Assembly: GCA_024138025.1 (NCBI GenBank)
Contig: JAMXBD010002760.1
Coordinates: forward strand, 62,001-126,000
Length of the DNA: 64,000 nt
Direction: 5' to 3'
Source: Combretum micranthum
Taxonomy: Eukaryota; Streptophyta; Magnoliopsida; Myrtales; Combretaceae
Shown piece after piece: positions 36,757 through 47,922 of this stretch; position 1 is the stretch's first letter, and each line of letters begins with the position of its first letter. The position numbers and the translations under genes are program-made. The notes below the pieces were generated by a model that was given only the letters and a program-made list of their open reading frames with translations, had not been told where the DNA came from and ran no database searches.

Positions 36757-38725
36757 AAAGGCGATATTATCCTAACCATGTTCAGGTGACAACTCATTTA
36801 ACTTCAAAATTAAGCATTTCCTTTAGTTTCTAGTTGAAGGTCCATACCAAATAGATTAGGATTTGATACGAATCGAACTAAAAGAAATCAAACCAAAAAT
36901 TGAAAACTTAGTCTCAATAGATAGTGAGAGATTGACAACAATTATCAAGGATGTGGGATAGATCTACTAATCTACATTTAACCATGTCTCCTTCATTGCG
37001 ATTCGAAGTCATGTACCAAGTGGTCTTAGGTTAGGACTCATCCAGTTGAAGCATTCAACATCAAGTTCCCAAGCTAGGGTAGTTAGTAATCTTGCAGGAT
37101 TCTGAGGAGAGTCAGAGTGACTCGGGCTTGAGTCTAAAAAGCCAACTCGAATGAGCAATGGGTCAAACTAGGCTCTAGGAGGCTCGATGCTCCATACTTT
37201 AACTATCAACAAGATAAAAATTTATTGTTTAGTAGCTTAAATGATAGCTGTAGGTATGCATTAATAATAATACGATCTACAATAGGATTTTTTTTTCCTA
37301 GTTGAAATTGGATCTTTAAAATAAATATAAGCTTGTCTCTTTTAATAGCATAGATGGCAAATACAAAGCTTCTTCTTGTTTTCTGGTTATAAATCAAACA
37401 TGAACGATATCACACTTTATCTCTTTCTCTACTGAAGGCTTCTGCTCCTGCTAATTCACCCCCTTTTATTGTGGAATCAATGTCCATTTTCAAATTTGAT
37501 GTGATGAGAACCATAGTGGTTTGATGATGGATTATTTTGGAGTCATATTAGCTATTAATTAAGATTGAACTATGGTTTAACTGACGTGCATGCTATGCGT
37601 CAATTAATCTAATTAAGTGTTACATCGGCCGCTTTCAATTGATAATGGTGTTGAAATTTGATAGAAATCCCTTACTGAGTCAATATAAAAAGCATAGGAC
37701 CTAAAATATAACTGCAGAACATAGCTCTTGATATGACAAATACACAGACACATATAAGGTTCATATAGTGTGCTTTTCCATAGGTTTTGTTGTTACAAAA
37801 TGTAGTAATTTAGAGCTCTTCAAATCAATTCTTGACTTATGGGGTTGAAATCTTTAAGTATGACTATTGCGATATTCTATCAATGCATATTCATTGTGCT
37901 AATACATCCTTGATTATCTAAATTATTTACTTGTTTATTTTTCATCTTAAAATGCTCACCTATGGATTATCAGAGTGGAACTTATCACCTCTATTCTTCG
38001 AGGAGGTAGAAGAGTACATACATTCAGTGAATAAAAAAGAGAAGACAACTTTAAATCTTGAAAGCAAAGGAATTCAAACGATAAAATTTGCATTTGTAAT
38101 TTAGAACAAGATGAAACAAATAGGACTCTAAATTGAAACCTGTAAGTTATGATGAGGTCGTATGGGAAAACGAGACATTCTATTGTAAGCAGAAATAGGG
38201 AAGGAGTATGTACTTTTAAGATTTAAAACGTTGTCTAACATACTCACTGTTTAGCACATTTTGTATTCCTACTTGTGATGTTATTTTGAGGACCTAAGGC
38301 AATAATTAGTTGTTTTTCTTTTATTATTGGGATACATTACCTCATCTTGCATGATGATTAAGGGATCTTTTATAGTCCCACGAACTAGATTGTCTAGTCA
38401 ATCATCTTACCATTAAGATGAATATGGAAGTTAATAATGTGTAAAATATTTTAATAGCACAATGACGGTTGAGTGCGAACGTAGGCTATTAAATAACCTT
38501 TAGGACCAGTCCACAAATATGAGAATGGGATAATAGAATTTTCTCAATAAGTATTGTAGTTACCCACCCATGGTATGTGTTTTGAAGATTCAAAGGATGA
38601 GAGGGAGTTCATGTCCATATTTATGATATTTTTAAGGCATTTAGTTATTAGAAAGATTGTATCTGGAGGGTGTATGTAACTAACATATGCTGAGGTATAA
38701 CTCCTGTGCTTTGATGTTTATTCAG

Positions 38726-38886
38726 GTGTCCTGTTTCAAGATTGTTGTGACCCTTTCGGGCATATTTTCATACACATTATTTCTAATCTTGTATTTGTGT
38801 TGGCAATGATGGCCTCTATCTTTTTCTTTATTAATGAGCATGAAGCGAGCAAGGTGTATAAGAGGTCAATTGAAGAAACTCTTGAG
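38726..38886 (+). pseudogene. Exon-like segment, full foldback left arm
   Basis: 161 bp; one base is lost near ATATTTTCAT relative to the 162-bp copies, which shifts the frame. The borders TTATTCAG and GAG|GTAAAA are retained. Confidence 0.38.
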
Positions 38887-39770
38887 GTAAAATTGACCTA
38901 TCATCAGGAATGAATGACTTGAATGCCATAAAGAAAGCGATATTATCCGATAAAAGTTTCTATGTTTTCAAAAGCTTAAAGAATACCTTTGCCTTTTTAT
39001 TGTTTAAACTTCAAATGCATCCTCTTCAGGCTTCTTCCCTCACATAGCAAAATTAACAAGAGTGGATATCAAACTCTTAAACCAGTTCAGACGGTCCGTA
39101 CACCCAAGTTCAAGACTGGTAGAGAAATTATCTTAAACTTAGTAAAATGCTTTACTTTTGCAGACTGATATTTGCATCATGCAAATCTTCTATACTGTAC
39201 ATTGAGCTATAGCAAAAATCTAACAAATGAAGGCCCACACCTCAATTGAAGGGTCTTCTCTCTTTAATATTTATTTTTCCTCCAACTAGGCGAGTTTCAA
39301 ATTCCATCATGACTATTGTTTTTCAGATGAATTTCTTTTTCACTATATCTTGTGTAGTAGGAAATTCTACTAACATGCGTTGTCTACTACGAAGTAGTGA
39401 TTGAAGCAGAAGCGTACATGAAACAGGTAGTTCTAGTGGAAGACTTTAACTCTCAAAGTGAATATCGGATTTAACTACTCATATACTAGTTCTTGAAAAT
39501 ATGTACTAATTGCGATATCATGATAATTTCTAAAATAGAGTTTGTGTTTACATTACGTAAGAAATAGTAAAGCTAAAATGTAATCTTTGTAATTCCAGTT
39601 GTATATCGCTGGCTCTAGAAGTAATTAATCATGGATAAGTGTTATGATTAAATTTTCTGAAAGTTTTTATTTAACTATTAGATTTTACCTAACTAATTTC
39701 GAGTCGTTAATTTAGTAATTTTTTCATATCTCCATTACTTAAAGCTAAGGGTTTTATACAGTTACCGAGG

Positions 39771-39832
39771 TGAAGCCAGAGTGGCTGATCGACATCTCCC
39801 CAGTATTATTGAAGCAAGGAAGTTGAAGTCCG
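39771..39832 (+). other. Second captured exon-like piece in the foldback arm
   Basis: TTTTATACAG precedes about 62 bp that end at a strong donor-like TCC|GTGAGT with a T-rich run after it. The inverted arm has a diverged version at about 41280-41340. One frame reads EVKPEWLIDIS, slightly like the end of DEAH-box RNA helicases; another frame is equally open in the inverted copy, so I do not assign a product. Confidence 0.25.
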
Positions 39833-40461
39833 TGAGTTTTTTTTTTCTTTTCATATTGAGCTCTTAATATTATTGCTCTTTCATTTCATTCATGTTGCTA
39901 CTGGACTTGATTTATACACTTGAGTAGGAAAAACAAGGCAGGAAAGTTAGAGCCTCTGAGTTACTTTGGCAAAACTCTTTAAATTAGCCTATTTTGGGTA
40001 TTTAAAAGGTAACATAGTGCTTTAGCTAGATGATATAAAATACATCAACTAGTGAAATGATTGGATGCTTGTAATATGCATATAAAAAAAGCGCTTAAAC
40101 AATAAGTTTTTTTTCAATGAAAGTTCACTAGATCTCAGCTTTACTTACATATTTTTACTGACTATTGCTTGTCCCGCATCTCATCTTCTTGACCTAAGAG
40201 TATATGTGTTATTTATTATTTTCAACAAGATCAATGAATATAATTGCTTTGGAATGGATTTCTTTCTTTGTGTAGAAATGTCTCTAACACGGATGTGCAA
40301 TTCCTTTTCACTATCCGTCTAAAACACAATACTAGCCATCTATTTTTTCATTGTACCTGCTTTTTGTAAAATGCCGAAAGGAGTTGGTAGATCGTCAATC
40401 TCACGACGCACTTGAGTTGTAGATGCGAATGTATAGACATAACCTTAAAAAATTCTTTCCT

Positions 40462-40593
40462 CTATGAGAAAAACTTAAAAATTACAAATTACATGGTGAA
40501 ATGTCATAATACCTTATCCATATTCCACTATGAGAAAAACTTAAAAATTACAAATTAGATGGTGGAATGTCATAACACCTTGTCCATATTCCA
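40462..40593. repeat. 66-bp tandem duplication at the foldback centre
   Basis: Units 40462-40527 and 40528-40593 start CTATGAGAAAAACTT and end CATATTCCA with few differences. They fill most of the spacer between the two arms. Confidence 0.9.
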
Positions 40594-42200
40594 AGTACAT
40601 CGGGGCTACGTCTCTATACATCCGCATCTACAGCTCAACCACGCCATGAGATTGATAATCTACCGTCTCCTTTCAACATTTTACAGAAAGCAGTTGCAGT
40701 GAAAAAATACATGCTTATGTTATGTTTTAGATGGACAATGAAAAGAAATTGCACATCTGTGTTAGTGACAAATTTCTATACACAAAGAAAGAAATCCATT
40801 CCAAAGTAATTACGAACCATTGATCTTGCCAGGAATAATGAACAAAACCTATACTCTCATGTCAAGAAGACCACCAGTATGTCTAGTTTGAATGATAGGA
40901 TTAGCAACCGTCAGTAAAAATATGTAAGTAAAGCTGAGACCCAGTGAACTTCATGGAAAAAAACTAATTGTTAAAGCACTTTTTTATATGCATATTACAA
41001 GCAACCAATCATTTCACTAGCTGATGTTACTATATCCTCCAGCCAAAGCACTTTGTCACCTTTTCAACACCCCAAATAGGTCGATTACCCAATTAAAGAG
41101 TTTTGCACAAAGCGACTCAAAAGCTCTAACTTTCTTGCCATTGTTTTTTCCTACTCAAGTGTATAAATCAAGTCTAGTAGCAATAAGAATGAAAATGAAA
41201 TAGCAATAATATTATGAGTTTAACATGACAAGGAAAAAGAAACTCATGGTCTTGAACTTCCCTGCGCCAATAATACCGGAAGATATGTCGATCAGCCACT
41301 CTAGTTTCAGCTTGATAACCTCTATAAAACCCCTAGCTTTAAGTAATAGAGATATGACAACAATATACTAAACTACAACTTGAAATTAGTTAGGCAAAAT
41401 CTAATTGCTAGAATAAAAACTTCCAAAAAATTTAAATCACAACACTTATATATGATTAATTTCTTCCAATGCCAGCGATGAACAGTTGAAATTACAAAGA
41501 TTCCATTTTAGTTTTACTATTTCCTATGTAATATCAACACATAAGCTCTATTTTATAAAAATCATAATATCGTAATTAGTACATATTTTCAAAAACTAGT
41601 ATATGAGTAGTCAAACTCTATATTCACTTTAAGAGTACAAGAAAGTCTTCCACTAGAACTACCTATTTCATGTAAGCTTTTGTTTCAAACACCAGTTCGT
41701 GGTAGATAACACATCTTGGTGAAATTTCCTACTAGCACAAGAAGAGTGAAAAAGAAATTCATCTAAAAAAAAAGTCAAGATGGAATTTGAAACTCGCCTA
41801 ATCAGAGGAAAAGTAAATATTAAAAGGAGACGGCCTTCTCAATTGAGGTGTGAGCCTTTATTTGATGACAGATTTGTGCTTCATGCACGGTACAAAAGAT
41901 TTGCATGGTGCAAATATCAAACTGCAAAAGTAAGCATTTTACTAAGCTTAAGATGAGTACCTCTACAAACCGAGAACTTTGGCATATATGGACCGATTAA
42001 ACTGGTTTAAGAGTTTGATATCCACTTTTTGGTAATTTTTTATGTGAGGGAAGAAACGTGAAGAATGTACGGTTGAAGTTTAAACAAGAAAAAGGCAAAG
42101 GTATTCTCTAAGTTTTTGAAAACTCAAAAACTTTTACTGGATAATATTGCCTTCTTTATGGCATTTAAGTTATTCATTCCTAATGATAGGTCAATCTTAC

Positions 42201-42362
42201 CTCAAGAATTTCTTCAATTGGCCTTCTATACACCTTGCCCGCTTCGTGCTCCTTAATTGGGAAAAAGATAGAGGTCATCACTGCAAACACAAATACAAGA
42301 TCGGAAATAATGTGTATGACAAATATGCCCGAAAAGGTCAAAACAATCTTGAAACAGGACAC
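42201..42362 (-). pseudogene. Exon-like segment, full foldback right arm
   Basis: 162 bp and open over all 54 codons, encoding SCFKIVLTFSGIFVIH and ending EHEAGKVYRRPIEEILE. It is the minus-strand partner of 38726-38886 and keeps the frame the left arm has lost. Confidence 0.42.
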
Positions 42363-44635
42363 CTAGATAAACATCAAGTACACGATTTATTCCTCAACAT
42401 ATTTTAGTTACATACACCATCCAGATACAATCTTTCTAATAACCAAATACCTTAAAAATATCACAAATGTAGACATGAACTCCTCACACCTTTTAGAATC
42501 TTCAAAAGTTAATTTTAATATAAGAAAAGTAAGAAATGATGATAAAGGTAAGTAAATAAAAGTACGTATGTATAAATAAAGAGTATTGATTAATGCTTCA
42601 CCTACTAAGTTCTTATAAAAAAATAAAATAAAAAAAACAAACAATCTTTTTGCCACTTGAAAAAATGTCTTTTGTATGTATATCAAAATTAATTTTATAG
42701 CTCATAGGACCGATATTATAACTCATTTTTTTCTAGATTCTAAAACTTAAGAAATTTAAATGGAAAAGAGCTTGAAAATCTAAAAACAACTAACCCATTA
42801 ACATTTTTTATAAAAAAAAAACTACATTTTGTTTCATTCCGATGACTGGGTACGTAAGCACCTCCAGAGTAATATAAAATTCGAAAAAATTATTTCTTGT
42901 CATATCATACACCATTGTAAATATGAAACTGATTTTGTTATTTATTATAAATACTAAATTTTTCATTAACATGCAAATATATCATTATAAGTTTTGAGCA
43001 TAAAAGAAAATAGACTTTGATTAGAGTATTCTAAATGGAAACCATGCGATTTTAATAAGATAGCCCCCATATTTAGAATTTCTTGTATAAAAGAAAACTA
43101 ATTTCAAAATTAGTTTTAAACGCAGACCCGTAGCTAAGTTAGAACCGACTAACCATTTGGTTCTAACTTACAAATTTTTCCTAACCATGTTCAAGTGGCG
43201 ACTCTTTTAGCTTCAAAATTAAGCATTTCCTTTAGTTTCTAGTCGAAGGTCCATATCAAATGGGTTAGGATTTGATACGAATTGAACTAAAAAAAATCAG
43301 ACCAAAAATCGAAAACTCAAGCTCAACAGATAGTGAGAGATTAACAACAATTATCAAGTATGTGGGATGGATCCACTAATCCATATTTAACCGTGTCTCC
43401 TTCCAAGCGATTAGAAGTCATGTACCAAGTGGTCTTAAGTTGGGACTTATCTAGTCGAAGCATTCAACATTAGGTTCCCAAGCTAGGGGAGTCAGTAATC
43501 TTGCAGGATTATGAAGAGAGTCGGAGTGAACCAGGCTTGAGTCTAACAAGCCAACTCGAATGAGCAATGGGTCAAACTAAGCCTAGGAGGCTCGATGCTC
43601 TACTTAACTCTCAACAAGATAAAATTGATATTTTAAGTAGCTCAAATGATATCTATAGGTATGCATTAATATATAATACGATCTGAAATAGGATTTTTTT
43701 TTCTTAGTTGAAATTGGATCTTTAAAATAAATGTAAGCTTGTCACTTTTAATAGCATAGATGGCAAATACAAAGCTTCTTGTTTTTTGGTTATAAATCAA
43801 ACATGAGTCAGATCGATATCACGCTTTATCTTTTTCTCTACTGAAGGCTTCTGCTGTTGGTAATTTACCCCCTTTTATTATGGAAATCAATGTCCATTTT
43901 CAAATTTGATGTGATGAGAACCATAGTGGTTTGATGATGGATTATTTTGGGGTCATATTAGCTATTAATTAAGATTGATTTATGGTTTAACTAACGTTTA
44001 TACCATGCGTCAGTTAATCTAATTACCTAGAGTGTTACGTCAGCCGCTTTCAATTGATAATGGTGCTGAAATTTGATAGAAATCCTTCATTGAGTCAATA
44101 TAAAAAGCATAGGACCAAAAATAAAACTGCAGAACATAGCTCTTGATATGACAAATTTATATATACACACACGTATAAGGTTCATACAGTATGCTTTTCC
44201 ATAGGTTTTGTTGTTACAATATGTAGTAATTCAAAGCTCTTTGAGTCAATTCTTGAATAATGGTGTTGAAATCTTTAAGTATGACCGTGTTGTGATATTC
44301 TATCAATGCATACTCATTGTGCTAATACATCCTTGATTATTTAAATTATTTACTTGTTTATTTTTCATCTTAAAATGCTCACCTATGGATTATGAGAGTG
44401 GAACTTGTCACCTCTATTCCTCGAGGAGGGAGGTAGAAGAGTACATACATGTTCAGTGAATAAGAAAAGAGAAGACAGCTTTAAATCTTGAAAGATCAAA
44501 GGAATTCAAACGATAAAATTTGCATTTGTAATGTAGAACAAGATAAAACAAATAGGACTCTAAATTGAAACCTGTAAGTTATGATGAGGTCGTATGGGAT
44601 AACGAGACGTTCTATTGTAAGCAGAAATAGGGAAG

Positions 44636-46412
44636 CAGTATGTACTTTTAAGATGTAGAAAACGTTGTCTAACATTCTCACTGTTTAGCACATTTTCTAT
44701 TCCTACTTGTGATGTTATTTTGAGGACCTAAGGCAATAATTAGTTGTTTTTCTTTTATTATTGGGATACATTACCTCATCTTGCATGATGATTAAGGGAT
44801 CTTTTATAGTCCCACGAACTAGATTGTCTAGTCAATCATCTTACCATTAAGATGAATATGGAAGTTAATAATGTGTAAAATATTTTAATAGCACAATGAC
44901 GGTTGAGTGCGAACATAGGCTATTGAATAACCTTTAGGACCAGTCCCACAAATATGAGAATGAGATAATAGAATTTTCTCAATAAGTATTGCAGTTACCC
45001 ACCCATGGTATGTTTTGAAGATTCAAAGGATGTGAGGGAGTTCATGTCCATATTTATGATATTTTTAAGGCATTTATTATTAGAAAGATTGTATCTAGAG
45101 GGTGTATGTAACTAACATATGTTGAGGTATAACTCCTGTGCTTTAATGTTTATTCAGGTGTCCTGTTTCAAGATTGTTGTGACCCTTTCGGGCATATTTG
45201 TCATACACACTATTTCTAATCTTGTATTTGTGTTGGCAATGATGGCCTCTATCTTTTTCTTTATTAATGAGCATGAAGCGAGCAAGGTGTATAAGAGGTC
45301 AATTGAAGAAACTCTTGAGGTAAAGTTGACATATCATCAGGAATGAATGACTTGAATGCCATAAAGAAAGCGATATTATCCGATAAAAGTTTCTATGTTT
45401 TAAAAGCTTAAGAATACCTTTGCCTTTTTATTTTTAAACTCAAATGCATCCTCTTCAGATTTCTTCCCTCACATAGCAAAATTAACAAAGAGTGGATATC
45501 AAACTCTTAAACCAGTTCAGACGTCCGTATACACCCAAGTTCAGACTGGTAGAGATAATTATCTTAAGCTTAGTAAAATGCTTTACTTTTGCAGCTGATA
45601 TTTGCATCATGCAAATCTTTTATACCGTACATTGAGCTATAGCAAAAATCTGTCAACAAATGAAAGCTCACACCTCAATTGAGAAGGCCTTCTTTTTTTA
45701 ATATTTATTTTTCCTCCAACTAAGCGAGCTTCAAATTCCATCATAACTGTTGTTTTTTAGATGAATTTTTTTTTCACTCTTCTTGTGCTAACAGGAATTT
45801 CCACCAACATGTGTTGTCTACCACAAACTGATGATTGAAACGGAAGCGTACATGAAACAGGTAGTTCTAGTGGAAGACTTTAACTCTCAAAGTGACTATA
45901 GGGTTTAACTACTCGTATACTAGTTCTTGAAAATATGTCCTAATTACGATAATTTTCTAAAATAGAGTTTGTGTTGATATTATGTAGGAAATAGTAAAGC
46001 TAAAATGTAATCTTCGTAATTTCAGCTGTATATCGCTGGCACTGGAAGTAATTTGTTATAGATAGTGTTATGATTAAAATTTTCTGAGAGTTTTTATTCT
46101 AACCATTAGATTTTACCTAACTAATTTCAAGTCGTTAGTTTAGTAGATTGTTTTCATATCTCCATTACTTAAAACTCTATTTTATAAAATTATCATAATA
46201 TCGTAATTAGTACATATTTTCAAAAAATAGTATATGAGCAGTCAAACCCTATATTCACTTTGATAGTTAAAGAAAGTCTTCCACCATAACTACATGTTTC
46301 ATGTAAGCTTCTGTTTCAAACACTAATTCGTGGTAAACAACACACCTTGTGGAATTTCCTATTAGCACAAGAAGAGTGAAAAAGTAATTCACCTAAAAAA
46401 CAATAGTCGTGA
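44636..46412 (+). mobile_element. Foldback element, partial copy 3
   Basis: The left arm runs 44636 to about 45985. The spacer then has the same TCCATTACTTA/AAACTCTATTTTAT junction (about 46160-46183) as copy 1, followed by only about 245 bp of inverted right arm before the match ends near 46412. Apart from this truncation it is very close to copy 1. Confidence 0.7.
45158..45319 (+). pseudogene. Exon-like segment, copy 3
   Basis: 162 bp, open over 54 codons, nearly the same as 9856-10017. It has acceptor-like TTATTCAG and donor-like GAG|GTAAAG borders. Confidence 0.42.
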
Positions 46413-47922
46413 ACACAATACAATTGTATTTCAACTTTGACCATAAAACCTTCTTATTTAGTATCTTTTGACTCTTTGACCCTTCAATTTCCATAATAGT
46501 ACTTTAGAAACAAAAAGACAAGAAATCCTTCAATTCTTGTAACAACACAGGAAATGAAAGACACGAAACCCTTCAATTCTTGTAACAGAGGAAACGAAAA
46601 GACACCTCATGTATTATATGCTGCCATATAATACACATAAATAAAACTTATAAGGATGGACCATAAAACCCTCTTATTTTTCAACATATGACAACTTTTT
46701 CCATTTATCATAATTTATTGAAGATTTACTATTTTTAAAGACTTGTTGACCATAATCAATGTGAGGGTTGATAATAATATCTCATTTATTAGGGTTGACC
46801 GGTAGAACGCTCTTATTTTATAACAAATGACAAACTTACCCTTCTTTATAAAATATTTATCTTTATATTACATATACCTTTCTTGATGATTAAAAAAAAA
46901 AAAACAAAGCTTAAAAGATTGAATTACAAAACATGAGGCTCATCAGGCCCTTAAAGATAATATAGATTTCAAAAGTATAAACCCAGTTGTTAAACAAATT
47001 AAAAACAAAACAAATACAACCAACGATCCTAACCACTTCATTCTTCAACAAACTCCTCCAAAGTCGAACAAAACCCGGAGTCAATCAACATCATCTAATC
47101 AACACCTGGAAAGAAGATAACAGTAAGCTAAAGCCTAGTACAATAGTAACTCAAGCACACATGAGATGGCACACATGCTTAACTAATGCAATGCAACAAA
47201 CAACAATTTATTATCTTTAAATTAAAGTGAAAGAAGCAACACTGAAGCATTCACACTCCAAATCACGCCTTTGGAAACTTGGAGGCCCTGAGTAATAACA
47301 GCTACTCCAAGGTTGATATAAGCAGTATGGATACTCATATCTCCTATTTAATATAACCAAAAAGAAAAATAGCTTTATCTATGGTTCACAACTATTACAC
47401 AACTTTACTTATCTCAGTCCATAACATCATTTAGTTTAATTGGTCCATAAACGTAAACGAAACCATGTTACTTTATCCAAGCTTAAGCAAACATTATGCT
47501 GATATCATCTACCCCATCAGCTACCCACTAAGCCACTTATGAATTGTCATTGTATCATGGCATACTATTTTATCATCATAGGAGGTGGTCTAAGTGCCTA
47601 ACGACCATGTCCAATTTCAGACAACGTCGTTGCTCCCCGAAACAGATTAAATGACACAAGCACAAATGAGACATCATTTATTAGGCCATCTTTGAGTATT
47701 AGTTTGTTTAAAATGTCTATCATAGATAAACAACACACAATTTACGGCGTACTTAGTTGATTCGAAATCCAAATAGAAATAAAAGATAGGTCAAAAGCCA
47801 TTTCAGAAGATAGATCGAGTATCCATTTTTGTTCAATAATTCAACTCATATAAGAAATTAAATTAATTATCCAATAATTTTATAACCCTATTTGATAAGG
47901 TATTAAGTAGGAACCTCATCAT
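46413..47922. other. Intergenic sequence with small degenerate repeats
   Basis: 46517-46602 is a 43-bp tandem pair (CCTTCAATTCTTGTAACA). A word like ACCATAAAACCCTCTTATTT followed by ATGACAA recurs near 46440, 46659 and 46798. No gene is recognised. Confidence 0.5.

Larger units (their letters stand above)
35969..36774 (+). mobile_element. Foldback block B, truncated copy
   Basis: It matches the first 740 bp or so of the left arm at 38206 and then breaks off, right after a 54-bp tandem duplication, into block A. The exon-like segment is at 36497-36656, two bases shorter than 162 and so out of frame. Confidence 0.7.
38206..42507. mobile_element. Full-length foldback element, about 4.3 kb
   Basis: The left arm (about 38580-40445) is repeated inverted at about 40605-42507, so arms are near 1.9 kb around a 159-bp spacer. 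The outermost 375 bp on the left (38206-38579) have no partner on the right, which implies right-end truncation; copy 1 at 9332 keeps more of that right end. Both arms carry the exon-like segment and a second exon-like piece. No transposase frame is seen. Long-inverted-repeat classes such as Foldback-like or long-TIR Mutator-like elements are candidates; without target duplications this is an inference. Confidence 0.72.
33608..46412. repeat. Segmental duplication of blocks C, A and B
   Basis: Three block types repeat in direct order: C (33608-34549 and 42508-43184), A (34550-35968, 36775-38205 and 43185-44635) and B, the foldback (35969-36774 truncated, 38206-42507 full, 44636-46412 partial). 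The A-B joins are the same in all three cases, which points to tandem duplication of an A-B unit rather than three separate insertions. Divergence is moderate, so the events are not very recent. Confidence 0.75.

Noticed and set aside
39771..39832. Possible DEAH-box RNA helicase exon (EVKPEWLIDIS)
   Set aside because: The match is short and only in one arm; the inverted copy favours another frame, so no product is named.
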